This document shows positions 26,777 through 34,567 of a stretch of DNA of 64,000 nt, in pieces. The notes under the pieces were generated by a model. It was not told where the DNA came from, made no database searches, and saw nothing but the letters and a program-made list of their open reading frames with translations. The stretch spans positions 1 to 64,000 of the forward strand of contig JALOCI010000009.1 in NCBI GenBank assembly GCA_023227835.1, read 5' to 3'. The stretch's first letter is position 1. The number at the start of each line of letters is the position of its first letter. Origin of the DNA: Bacteroidales bacterium (GTDB taxonomy: Bacteria; Bacteroidota; Bacteroidia; Bacteroidales; UBA932). The position numbers were made by a program, and so were the translations under genes.

Positions 26777-27502
26777 ATGAAATGCTGGGTAACAAAAAGT
26801 GGTTATAAGATAATCCGCGTCCTTGCCGGAAGAAGCAATGTTTTCTTGTTGACTAATGGAGAAAAGAACATCCTTATAGACACTTCAACATCCTATTTAT
26901 GGGGAAAGCTCCAAAGGAGACTTGGGTTGTTAAATATAGAAACCATTGACTATCTTGTTTTAACTCATTCTCATTTTGATCACGCCGCAAATGCAAAAAG
27001 GATAAAAACAAAATATAAACCCACTATTGTAATACACAAGAACGAAGCCTTGTCCCTATCACGAGGAGAGATGGCAATACCAAATGGAACCTTAATATTT
27101 ACAACATTATTAGTCCGCACACTGGGCCGGCTTATTCCCAAATCATTACTAGAATACACTCCTTGTGAACCGGATTTGCTTATTGACTCTGATTACAGCT
27201 TTAAAACCATTGGTTTCAATGCCTGTCTGACACATACACCGGGACACACGAAAGGCTCCTTGAGCCTGATTGTTGATGATGAAATAGCAATTGTAGGTGA
27301 CACATTATTTGGTGTTTTCAGATGGTCTGTCAATCCACCTTATGCAGATAATCGGAATACAATGATCAATAGCTGGAAAAAACTATTAGATACCAAATGT
27401 TTAATATTTCTGCCTTCTCACGGAAGTGCAATTAAAAGATCATTATTGAAACACAATTTTAGAAAAATTCAAAAGATTGATCTTGGTCAGAAAAGTGAAT
27501 AA
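26777..27502 (+). CDS. Metallo-beta-lactamase-fold hydrolase
   Basis: 241 aa, cytosolic. It carries the metal motif THSHFDHAAN, a later THTPGHTKGS (third His), the bridging Asp in IVGDTLFG, and a terminal LPSHGS. The layout fits the glyoxalase II/lactonase-like MBL group; the substrate is unknown. It starts ten bases after the orphan fragment's stop and ends eight bases before the AraC/GyrI regulator gene, so it may be co-transcribed with that gene. Confidence 0.85.
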   Translation: MKCWVTKSGYKIIRVLAGRSNVFLLTNGEKNILIDTSTSYLWGKLQRRLGLLNIETIDYLVLTHSHFDHAANAKRIKTKYKPTIVIHKNEALSLSRGEMAIPNGTLIFTTLLVRTLGRLIPKSLLEYTPCEPDLLIDSDYSFKTIGFNACLTHTPGHTKGSLSLIVDDEIAIVGDTLFGVFRWSVNPPYADNRNTMINSWKKLLDTKCLIFLPSHGSAIKRSLLKHNFRKIQKIDLGQKSE

Positions 27503-27510
27503 TTTTTAAA

Positions 27511-28470
27511 ATGAATACACAAGACCGAAGCCGACAGGAATACACGGCAAGAATCAACAGAGTGACTGATTATATTGAACAACATATAAATGAAGAACTC
27601 ACTCTGGACATATTAGCCGATATAGCGTGCTTCTCCCCTTTTCACTTTCACCGTATTTTTACGGCAATTACTAAAGAGCCGATTAATGCCTTCATTCAAA
27701 GGGTTCGTATCGAGAAAGCGGCACGAAAACTTATAAATGAAGATATTTCAATAAGTGAGGTTGCATATAATTGTGGTTTCGGCAGTGTTGCCCACTTCAG
27801 CCGCACATTCCGTAAATATTTCGGAGTTACGGCAAAAGAGTACCGACAGATAGAAAAGGCGGTTTTTGCGAAAGACGGATTGTATTTTAGCAAGAATGGT
27901 CAACTCAGGAGCAAGATAGATCAACAATACCCCGATTTTAGAAATCAACTTTGCAGTGAAGAAATCAATCAATTTAATCACTCAAATTTAATTATTATGG
28001 AGACTAAAATCGAAATTAAAGAGATGCCTGCTTTCAATGTAATCTATTGCAGACATACAGGACAGTTTAACCAAATCGGTGAGGCTTACGAGAAGTTGAT
28101 GAAATGGGCCGGTCCAAGGGGTTTGCTGAAATTTCCGCAAACCAAAACCTTAACTGTCTATCACGACGATCCTGCCATAACAGCTATTGACCAGGTACGC
28201 CAGAGTGCTTGCATAACAGTTGAGAATGATGTCAAGACAGAGGGAGAGATCGGGAAAATGAAAATTGACGGCGGCAGGTATGCTGTCGGTCGCTTCGAAA
28301 TTGATGTAACAGGATTTGAGAAAGCATGGAATACTATGTGCTTGTGGCTTACAGAAAGCGGATACCAGCCGGGGGAGGGCTATCCTTATGAATTGTATCA
28401 CAATTCTCCGCAAGATGATATAAACCAGAAGTTTGTATTAGATATCTGCATCCCGGTGAAACCACTCTAA
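27511..28470 (+). CDS. AraC-family regulator with GyrI-like effector domain
   Basis: N-terminal AraC double helix-turn-helix (about residues 12-115: LTLDILADIACFSPFHFHRI and ISEVAYNCGFGSVAHFSRTF). A linker leads to a C-terminal GyrI/BmrR-like small-molecule domain (about 165-319, starting IEIKEMPAFNVIYCRHTGQF). This Rob/SoxS-like order (DNA-binding domain first) is usual in multidrug-sensing regulators. The target is unknown; the preceding hydrolase gene is the nearest candidate. A hairpin terminator follows the gene. Confidence 0.88.
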   Translation: MNTQDRSRQEYTARINRVTDYIEQHINEELTLDILADIACFSPFHFHRIFTAITKEPINAFIQRVRIEKAARKLINEDISISEVAYNCGFGSVAHFSRTFRKYFGVTAKEYRQIEKAVFAKDGLYFSKNGQLRSKIDQQYPDFRNQLCSEEINQFNHSNLIIMETKIEIKEMPAFNVIYCRHTGQFNQIGEAYEKLMKWAGPRGLLKFPQTKTLTVYHDDPAITAIDQVRQSACITVENDVKTEGEIGKMKIDGGRYAVGRFEIDVTGFEKAWNTMCLWLTESGYQPGEGYPYELYHNSPQDDINQKFVLDICIPVKPL

Positions 28471-28492
28471 AAAGGGTTGGTAAATAATAGGC

Positions 28493-28527
28493 AGGGTGAA
28501 TGCAAATAATGCACTCACCCTCTTTTT
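28493..28527 (+). terminator. Intrinsic terminator after the AraC/GyrI gene
   Basis: AGGGTGAaTGCA and TGCAcTCACCCT form an 11-12 bp stem around a short AATAA loop, followed by a CTTTTT tract. Confidence 0.75.
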
Positions 28528-28573
28528 GATATATTTGCATCATATTCAAAACCATCAACTATTACAAAAATGA

Positions 28574-28645
28574 AAAGATTCGTGGAAAGATCTCTATACA
28601 AAAGACCCCGAAACGGTATTGGCAGAGAGCGGAATATTAAAATAG
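28574..28645 (+). pseudogene. Possible short C-terminal coding fragment
   Basis: Between two stops the frame encodes KDSWKDLYTKDPETVLAESG followed by ILK, which reads like a genuine protein tail. No start codon or upstream part is present. It lies between the AraC terminator and the tRNA promoter. Chance is possible for 24 codons. Confidence 0.25.
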
Positions 28646-28662
28646 CAGATTTATAAAAAAAA

Positions 28663-28693
28663 TTTGTAAATTGAATTTTACTCCATATCTTTG
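28663..28693 (+). promoter_or_regulatory. tRNA-Pro promoter
   Basis: TTTG (28663-28666), 19 bp spacing, then TATCTTTG (28686-28693): an exact fit to the Bacteroidota consensus TTTG-N19-TAnnTTTG. Confidence 0.7.
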
Positions 28694-28728
28694 CACTCCC
28701 TTTCAAGAGAGGGATAGTTCTTATAAAT

Positions 28729-28802
28729 CGGGGTGTGGCGCAGTTGGCTAGCGCACCTGCTTTGGGAGCAGGGGGTCCTCCGTTCGAGTCGGAGTACCCC
28801 GA
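28729..28802 (+). tRNA. tRNA-Pro (anticodon TGG)
   Basis: Cloverleaf seen directly: acceptor CGGGGTG pairs with TACCCCG (one G-T), D arm around GCGCAGTTGGCTAGCGC, anticodon stem CCTGC/GCAGG with loop TTTGGGA (anticodon TGG), extra loop, T arm with GTTCGAGTC, discriminator A. CCA is not encoded. Single, not in a cluster. Confidence 0.93.
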
Positions 28803-28822
28803 CAAAATTGATTTCAAAAAAT

Positions 28823-28858
28823 AAAAAACCTGTAATTCGTAAGATTTGCAGGTTTTTT
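28823..28858 (+). terminator. Terminator after tRNA-Pro
   Basis: AAAAAACCTGTAA pairs with TTGCAGGTTTTTT (13 bp, one G-T) around a ten-base loop, leaving a T tract. Confidence 0.75.
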
Positions 28859-28912
28859 AACTTTTAACTATTCACTACACACTATTCACTAAAAACCACA
28901 ACACCTCCCTCC

Positions 28913-29719
28913 ATGAACTTTCAGTATATAAGGCCCTCCGGCTTTTTAGCACAATATATAAGGCATTACTGGATTCTCGAAGCTGATGCCTCAGACGGAG
29001 AGGTGTGTGAAAGGGTCATACCGACAGGAAACATAGAGTGGATGTTCCATTATCGGAACACTTTTATCGTCAGAAATTCAGGAGAGCAAATCGTACAACC
29101 ACGCTCTTTGGCAAGCGGTATTAGCTGTAATTACTTCGACGTGGCAACTAGAGGAGAATCTGGAGTTATTGCAGTCACATTCCTTCCGGGCGGAGCTTCC
29201 CGCTTCTTACGTTTTCCGTTATCCGACCTGGAAGACTCCTCAGTCTCTCTGTCAGACATCTTCAATTCCAGGATAAAAGAGACAGAAGAGCGTGTATGCA
29301 CAGCTAGTTCAAACAAAGAGAGAATACAGATAATTGAGCAATTTCTCACAGAGTGCTTCCGACAAGTTAAAACAACTGATGTACAGTTAATTGAAAGGTG
29401 TGTGGAATTAATCACGCAAACCAGGGGACAGATGAGGAGTTCCGACCTCTCCAGGAGACTCTCAGTTACAGACAAATCACTGGAACGAAAATTTTCAAGC
29501 TATTTAGGTAAAACGCCGAAACAGTTTATCCGTATAGTCCGTTTTCAAAGCGTGATTCAAAACCTCTCCTGCACAGGGCCCAAAGATCTTACGAGATTTA
29601 CATACGATAACGGGTATTTTGATCAGGCACATTTTATTAAAGACTTTAAAAGCCTGTCAGGCTATACTCCGAAGGAGTTTCTTGCACTTGGCCCTTGTCA
29701 TGCCGACTACTTCGAATAG
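28913..29719 (+). CDS. AraC-family transcriptional regulator
   Basis: The N-terminal domain (about 1-110, with YWILEADASDGEVCERVIPT and VTFLPGGASRF) resembles the DUF6597-type sensor. The C-terminal AraC DNA-binding domain (about 165-262) includes SSDLSRRLSVTDKSLERKF and the second helix pair ending FDQAHFIKDFKSLSGYTPKE. It lies 75 bases upstream of an ABC exporter operon in the same direction, which makes it the likely local regulator. The inducing compound is unknown. Confidence 0.88.
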   Translation: MNFQYIRPSGFLAQYIRHYWILEADASDGEVCERVIPTGNIEWMFHYRNTFIVRNSGEQIVQPRSLASGISCNYFDVATRGESGVIAVTFLPGGASRFLRFPLSDLEDSSVSLSDIFNSRIKETEERVCTASSNKERIQIIEQFLTECFRQVKTTDVQLIERCVELITQTRGQMRSSDLSRRLSVTDKSLERKFSSYLGKTPKQFIRIVRFQSVIQNLSCTGPKDLTRFTYDNGYFDQAHFIKDFKSLSGYTPKEFLALGPCHADYFE

Positions 29720-29761
29720 CTGATTGTCGTTTTTTTACAATTTTGTCATTTTCAAACCCGA

Positions 29762-29769
29762 TACTTTTG
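29762..29769 (+). promoter_or_regulatory. Putative -7 element of the ABC/UvrA2 operon
   Basis: TACTTTTG (TAnnTTTG) with TTTG at 29742-29745 upstream. Gives the exporter operon its own start downstream of the AraC gene. Confidence 0.45.
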
Positions 29770-29794
29770 TCCCCTCAACAAAAATATCAAGATA

Positions 29795-30568
29795 ATGACA
29801 ACAGCAATCAAAGTCAAAGATCTCAGAAAGAGTTATCCTGACGGAACGGAGGCACTAAAAGGTGTCCATCTTGAAATCCCTGAAGGAAAGCTTTTTGCCC
29901 TTCTTGGCCCGAATGGGGCGGGCAAGAGCACCCTTCTAAAAATCCTTACCACACTTATCAAAAAGAGCTCAGGAGATTTCCTGATAGAAGGGATTAATCC
30001 TGAAACAAATTTCTCCAAGATTCAACGTCACATAGGTGTTGCCTCCCAAGAGAACGAACTTGACCCGTCAGAAACAGTAGAATCGTTACTGATATTTCAA
30101 GGAAGGCTATTCGGCATGACTAAAGAGGCCTCAACTGAAAGATGCGGGGAGCTGCTTTCTCTCTTTCAACTGGAAAGTGAAAGGAGTAAAAAGACGGGGA
30201 ACCTCTCCGGAGGCAATAAACGTCGTCTCCATTGTGCCCTGGCACTTGTTCACAAACCTAAGCTTCTCTTTCTTGACGAACCGACTGTCGGAATGGATCC
30301 CATGGCTCGCCACACCTTTTGGAATGTCATCTCCGATCTGAAAAGTAATGAAGGACTTACAATATTCCTGACTACCCAATATCTTGAAGAAGCTGAGAGA
30401 CATGCCTCCGAAATGGCAATTATTATAAACGGAGCTATTCACTTCAGAGGTTCTGTTTCCGAATTCAAAAAAGAGGTTAATCCTGATGAGAAAGCTTCTC
30501 TTGAAGATAGTTATCTTCTATTTTTAAAATCTTACAGTAATGATATAAAAACTAAAAAAAATGAATAA
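29795..30568 (+). CDS. ABC transporter ATPase, DrrA-like drug-export type
   Basis: Walker A GPNGAGKST (about residues 39-47), Q-loop region GVASQENELDPSETVES, signature LSGGNKRRL, Walker B LLFLDEPTVGMDP and the switch His region replaced by TTQYLEEAERHA, as in DrrA/NodI-type exporters. It pairs with the permease encoded next, which overlaps it by eight bases. Expected role: powering efflux of a drug, toxin or lipid. Substrate not readable. Confidence 0.92.
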   Translation: MTTAIKVKDLRKSYPDGTEALKGVHLEIPEGKLFALLGPNGAGKSTLLKILTTLIKKSSGDFLIEGINPETNFSKIQRHIGVASQENELDPSETVESLLIFQGRLFGMTKEASTERCGELLSLFQLESERSKKTGNLSGGNKRRLHCALALVHKPKLLFLDEPTVGMDPMARHTFWNVISDLKSNEGLTIFLTTQYLEEAERHASEMAIIINGAIHFRGSVSEFKKEVNPDEKASLEDSYLLFLKSYSNDIKTKKNE

Positions 30569-31322
30569 TATTAAAAACGTATTGATTTTGAGAGGTATTC
30601 TAAAGTTGGTCAGACAACCGGCAGCCCCTTTGATGGGTTTTGGTATGAGTCTTTTCTTTCTTATTGTATATAACGCCGGTATCGGGGGAATCGGTAACAT
30701 GGAAGTATTCGGGGCAGGTGGCTATCTGGCATTTATATTCCCCATCACTATCATCTCTCTTTCAATGGGCTCTTCAGCCGGGGCGGGGCAAACACTGAAT
30801 GACGACATGCAGTCCGGATACTTCCGAAGGTTGTACCTCAGCCCCGCCCCCCGCTGGATGCTTGTAATTTCACCTATGCTTGCCGACACACTCTCGTCAA
30901 TCCTTTTCAGCGGAATTCTCCTGGTTATAGGGGCTATTTTCGGACTACCCTTCCGCTTCGGTATCATCTCAATATCAGGAATATTACTAATATCCGCTCT
31001 CTGGTCTGTCACACTTTGCGGATTGTCGGCCGGAGTGATGCTAAGATCCGGAAAGCACCAGAACGTCTCTTTGGTTACTAATACAGTATTCATTCTCCTT
31101 TTTCTTAGCACTACATTTTTACCCCGAGAACTTATCACTTCCAAATGGTTGCTTTTTGTATCCATGGGAAACCCTGTCACATATATTCTTGAGGCCTGCA
31201 GGTATCTGTTGGGAGGAACTTCTTCACTAAATTATTTTATTATCAGTTTTGTAATCCTTTTATTATCTTCATCTCTCTCAATTGCTTTTGCATTGGGAAG
31301 TGTTAAAAAAATCAAACTCTGA
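30561..31322 (+). CDS. ABC-2 type permease, DrrB-like
   Basis: 253 aa with about six hydrophobic helices. It contains the ABC-2 central stretch FRRLYLSPAPRWMLVISPML after a typical intracellular loop (TLNDDMQSGY) and ends with a short basic tail. It overlaps the ATPase gene and is three bases from the UvrA2 gene, so the three form one transcript. It forms the membrane pore of the exporter. Confidence 0.9.
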   Translation: MNNIKNVLILRGILKLVRQPAAPLMGFGMSLFFLIVYNAGIGGIGNMEVFGAGGYLAFIFPITIISLSMGSSAGAGQTLNDDMQSGYFRRLYLSPAPRWMLVISPMLADTLSSILFSGILLVIGAIFGLPFRFGIISISGILLISALWSVTLCGLSAGVMLRSGKHQNVSLVTNTVFILLFLSTTFLPRELITSKWLLFVSMGNPVTYILEACRYLLGGTSSLNYFIISFVILLLSSSLSIAFALGSVKKIKL

Positions 31323-31325
31323 GAA

Positions 31326-33584
31326 ATGAGACAAGAGAACATTTTAATCCAAAACGCACATACTAACAATCTCAAGAACATCGACCTTGAGATACCCAAA
31401 CACAAACTTGTAGTATTTACCGGTGTCTCAGGCTCAGGGAAATCCTCGCTCTTGTTTGACACAATATACACAGAGGCTCAAAGACAACTTATAGAGACAT
31501 TCTCAACCTTTGCCCGAACCAGAATGCCAAAACTTTCAAGGCCGGACGTGGATGAGATTCAGAATCTTTCAACGGCTATAATAATAGACCAGAAAAAGAT
31601 GGGCAACAATCTGAGAAGTACGGTTGGAACCGCAACGGAGATAAACACATACCTCCGCTTGCTCTACTCGAGAATTGCCAAACCATTTATCGGCCCCTCT
31701 TTTTATTTTTCGTTCAACCATCCGGAGGGCATGTGTACTCACTGCCACGGCCTGGGTAAGGAGATAACCCTGGATATTGACCTTTTTCTTGATAAGGAAA
31801 AATCTTTGCGGGAAGGGGCAATAACACACCCCCATTATAAAATCGGAGGCTTTTTGTGGAAAGAGCTTATAAGCCTGGAAATCGTAAACAATGATAAACC
31901 ATTGAAAGAGTTTTCCGAAAAGGAGCTTAATCTCTTGTTGTATACTGAACCTTTTGAAATAGACAAGAAAAAGAGAGGGTTAACATACACCAAATACTAT
32001 GAGGGAATTGCGCGAAAACTGGAAAAGGCTGTTACAGGAAGAGCCGATGATGAGTCTGATGAAAATGAGAAAAACGCTTATACAAAATATTTTGTCTACA
32101 AGACATGTAGCGTCTGCGGCGGTTCCAGACTAAACGAAAGGGCACGGTCCGTAAAGATCAAGGGGCACTCTATTAATCAACTATGCGAAATGGAATTGAT
32201 CGACCTTATCTCTTTTCTCGCCGGCATAGATGATGAAATATCCCGGCCTGTTTTACGTAAAGCACGTTTTCTGCTTGAACAGCTTATTGAAATAGGTGTG
32301 GGATACCTGTCACTTGACCGTGCTGTCAGCACCCTTTCGGGAGGCGAATCCCAGAGAGTAAAGATGGCCAGACAGCTGGACTGCAACCTTACCGATATGC
32401 TGTATGTCCTGGACGAACCGTCAATTGGACTGCATCCTAGAGATACCGGGAGGTTGCTCACTATTCTTTCACGTCTGAAAGAGAGGGGAAACAGTGTCTT
32501 TGTGGTAGAGCATGATCCGGAAATAATAAAAGCCGCCGAGTGGATTGTAGATATAGGGCCTCTGGCCGGAAAGAACGGAGGAGAGATAGTATACAGCGGC
32601 TTTCCTCAAGGCATATCTTCGACAGAGAGTATTACCGGGAAGTATCTTTATACATCAGTAAAGAGTGCTTATAAAAGAAAAGAGTACTCTGATTTTTTCG
32701 AAATTAAAAATGCCACCGCTAACAATCTGAAAAATGTTAATACACGTATACCCAAAGGTGTGCTGACCTGTATTACAGGAGTTGCCGGAAGCGGAAAAAG
32801 CAGTCTGATACATGAATGTTTCGTCAAAGAGCATCCAGAATCGGTTGTAATTGACCAATCGGCAATCGGAAAGTCTTCCAGAGCAAATGTTGCAACATAT
32901 ATCGGTGTTTTTGACCTTATCAGGAAAGAGTTTGCAAAAGCCACTCAAACAGAGGCATCACTTTTCAGCTTCAACTCAAAGGGTGCCTGTCTGAAATGTA
33001 ACGGTCAGGGCTCACTCACATTTGAACTCCATTTTCTTGACTCAGTGAAGACAATCTGCGATGAGTGTGAAGGAAAAAGATACCACAAAGAGGTGCTTGA
33101 TCTAAGGTTTCAATCAAAAAACATTGCCGAGGTTCTTGATATGACAGTAAATCAGGCTTTGGAATTCTTCAAAAACGATAAAATCAGGAAGCAGATAGAT
33201 CTCCTACGTGAAGTAGGGCTTGGTTACCTCAAGCTCGGACAATCATTAAGCACCTTATCGGGAGGAGAGTCTCAAAGACTGAAAATAGCAACCGAACTCA
33301 AAAACGAAAGCAATATTTATATCATGGACGAACCTACGACAGGACTCCACATGTCTGATATAGAGAATTTCAGAAGAATTATCAACGCTTTGGTAGATAA
33401 AAACAACACAGTTATAATTATTGAGCACAATCCGGATATCATAAAGCACGCCGATTGGATAATCGATATGGGACCGGAGGGTGGTAAAGCGGGAGGAGAG
33501 ATTATCTTTGAAGGGACACCTGAAAATCTTATAAATTGCAGAAATTCATACACAGGAAAATTTCTTAGATCAATTATTCAATAA
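31326..33584 (+). CDS. UvrA2/DrrC-like ABC ATPase
   Basis: 752 aa with two UvrA-type ATPase halves. Walker A sites are GVSGSGKSS (about 33-41) and GVAGSGKSS (about 485-493), with signatures STLSGGESQRV and STLSGGESQRL. Zinc-finger cysteines are at CTHCHGLG, CSVCGGSR, CLKCNGQG and CDECEGKR. It is about 190 residues shorter than housekeeping UvrA (about 940) and reduced in the UvrB-binding/insertion region, as in UvrA2 and Streptomyces DrrC. Those paralogues protect DNA against intercalating drugs. The gene order ATPase-permease-UvrA2 matches drrA-drrB-drrC. Confidence 0.88.
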   Translation: MRQENILIQNAHTNNLKNIDLEIPKHKLVVFTGVSGSGKSSLLFDTIYTEAQRQLIETFSTFARTRMPKLSRPDVDEIQNLSTAIIIDQKKMGNNLRSTVGTATEINTYLRLLYSRIAKPFIGPSFYFSFNHPEGMCTHCHGLGKEITLDIDLFLDKEKSLREGAITHPHYKIGGFLWKELISLEIVNNDKPLKEFSEKELNLLLYTEPFEIDKKKRGLTYTKYYEGIARKLEKAVTGRADDESDENEKNAYTKYFVYKTCSVCGGSRLNERARSVKIKGHSINQLCEMELIDLISFLAGIDDEISRPVLRKARFLLEQLIEIGVGYLSLDRAVSTLSGGESQRVKMARQLDCNLTDMLYVLDEPSIGLHPRDTGRLLTILSRLKERGNSVFVVEHDPEIIKAAEWIVDIGPLAGKNGGEIVYSGFPQGISSTESITGKYLYTSVKSAYKRKEYSDFFEIKNATANNLKNVNTRIPKGVLTCITGVAGSGKSSLIHECFVKEHPESVVIDQSAIGKSSRANVATYIGVFDLIRKEFAKATQTEASLFSFNSKGACLKCNGQGSLTFELHFLDSVKTICDECEGKRYHKEVLDLRFQSKNIAEVLDMTVNQALEFFKNDKIRKQIDLLREVGLGYLKLGQSLSTLSGGESQRLKIATELKNESNIYIMDEPTTGLHMSDIENFRRIINALVDKNNTVIIIEHNPDIIKHADWIIDMGPEGGKAGGEIIFEGTPENLINCRNSYTGKFLRSIIQ

Positions 33585-33590
33585 TATTAT

Positions 33591-33598
33591 TACTTTTG
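33591..33598 (+). promoter_or_regulatory. Putative -7 element of the methyltransferase-rsgA unit
   Basis: TACTTTTG (TAnnTTTG). It would start a leader of about 150-175 bases. A perfect 18-bp palindrome GCATAAATCAATTTATGC (33601-33618) sits at the presumed start point and could be an operator. Confidence 0.4.
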
Positions 33599-33614
33599 CC
33601 GCATAAATCAATTT

Positions 33615-33656
33615 ATGCTTAAATCATTACATAGTTCCGTGTTGGACATTGCATAA
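33615..33656 (+). CDS. Candidate 13-residue leader peptide
   Basis: ATG to TAA open frame encoding MLKSLHSSVLDIA, in the leader of the methyltransferase gene. The next element, starting two bases after its stop, is a hairpin that competes with a terminator. Leader peptides before attenuators control several ribosome-targeting resistance genes. No Shine-Dalgarno is visible, which is normal here. Translation is not proven. Confidence 0.35.
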   Translation: MLKSLHSSVLDIA

Positions 33657-33658
33657 AG

Positions 33659-33722
33659 AGAGCCACACCATCATAAGGCTCTTATAAAACCTCACTTATC
33701 GGTGAGGGCTATTCTTCTTTTT
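33659..33722 (+). promoter_or_regulatory. Candidate transcription attenuator
   Basis: Two hairpins, AGAGCC/GGCTCT (33659-33664, 33677-33682) and CCTCAC/GTGAGG (33690-33695, 33702-33707), the second followed by a pyrimidine-rich tract ending TTCTTCTTTTT. An alternative pairing joins AGCC-CACC (33661-33669) to GGTG-GGCT (33701-33710) and would destroy both. Mutually exclusive folds are the mark of an attenuator. Start region: TCCGG-ACAAA-CCGGA (33737-33751) may also hide the first ATG. Confidence 0.45.
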
Positions 33723-33750
33723 AAATATTTATACATTCCGGACAAACCGG

Positions 33751-34566
33751 ATGGATAACATCATTCAAACCAATACAATGGAAACAAATAAATCAAATAA
33801 TAACGAATGCATTACCCCGATTTTAGATTTCAATCTAATAACCGACTTCTTCAAACAGATTGACAGACAAGGACCCGGAGCCTTAGAAATGACAATTAAG
33901 GCTCTGGAATTTGTCGGGCCAATGGATGAAAATACAAAAATAGCCGATATCGGCTGCGGAACCGGAGGCCAGACCCAAACACTTGCGGAAAATACAAAGT
34001 CTTCAATAAAAGCCGTGGACCTTATTCCTCAGATGATTGAAAAACTGAGAGATAGAATCTGGGAATATAGTCTGGGTAAAAAAATTGAGGGCATAGTTGC
34101 TTCAATGGACAACCTTCCGTTCCGCGATGAGGAGTTTGACCTGATCTGGGCAGAGGGTTCCATTTATCATATCGGCTTTGAAAGAGGTATAAATGAATGG
34201 AAAAGATTTCTTAAACCCGGAGGCTTTCTGGCTGTGTCCGAAGTTACCTGGTTAAGGAAGAATCCTCCGGAAGCCATTAAAAAATATTGGACTGATGCAT
34301 ACCCGGAAATTGATTTCACCTCAGCAAAAGTCAAACAAATGGAAAAGGCCGGTTATGAACCGATAGCAACCTTTGCCCTACCTGAATACTGCTGGATGGA
34401 AAACTTCTACAAACCTATGATTCCACTGTTTGACAAGTTCCTTGAGCAGCAGAAATACAGCGCCTCCGCAAAAGAATTCGTGAAAGAGATGAAGGAGGAG
34501 ATATCATATTTCCAACAATACAAAGAGTTTTACAGCTATACATTCTTTATCGGGAGGAAATATTGA
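33751..34566 (+). CDS. Class I SAM-dependent methyltransferase
   Basis: Motif I IADIGCGTGGQTQ (about residue 63), acidic post-motif AVDLIPQ, motif IV EFDLIWAEGSIYHIGF, then LKPGGFLAVSE. This is typical of small-molecule methyltransferases (UbiE/SmtA-like) rather than rRNA enzymes. The first ATG (33751) lies inside a short hairpin; an in-frame ATG at 33778 (METNKSN) is an alternative. It is followed after one base by the rsgA-type gene. It is preceded by a possible attenuator and by the drug-exporter/UvrA2 operon, so it may modify an antibiotic or respond to translation stress; this is inference. Confidence 0.85.
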   Translation: MDNIIQTNTMETNKSNNNECITPILDFNLITDFFKQIDRQGPGALEMTIKALEFVGPMDENTKIADIGCGTGGQTQTLAENTKSSIKAVDLIPQMIEKLRDRIWEYSLGKKIEGIVASMDNLPFRDEEFDLIWAEGSIYHIGFERGINEWKRFLKPGGFLAVSEVTWLRKNPPEAIKKYWTDAYPEIDFTSAKVKQMEKAGYEPIATFALPEYCWMENFYKPMIPLFDKFLEQQKYSASAKEFVKEMKEEISYFQQYKEFYSYTFFIGRKY

Positions 34567-34567
34567 T

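Noticed and set aside
28515..28817. Minus-strand frame across the tRNA
   Set aside because: It runs through tRNA-Pro and its promoter; composition reflects those elements.
33601..33618. Perfect palindrome GCATAAATCAATTTATGC taken alone as an operator
   Set aside because: It may equally be a 5' hairpin at the transcript start; no cognate regulator is evident, so it is noted only under the promoter.
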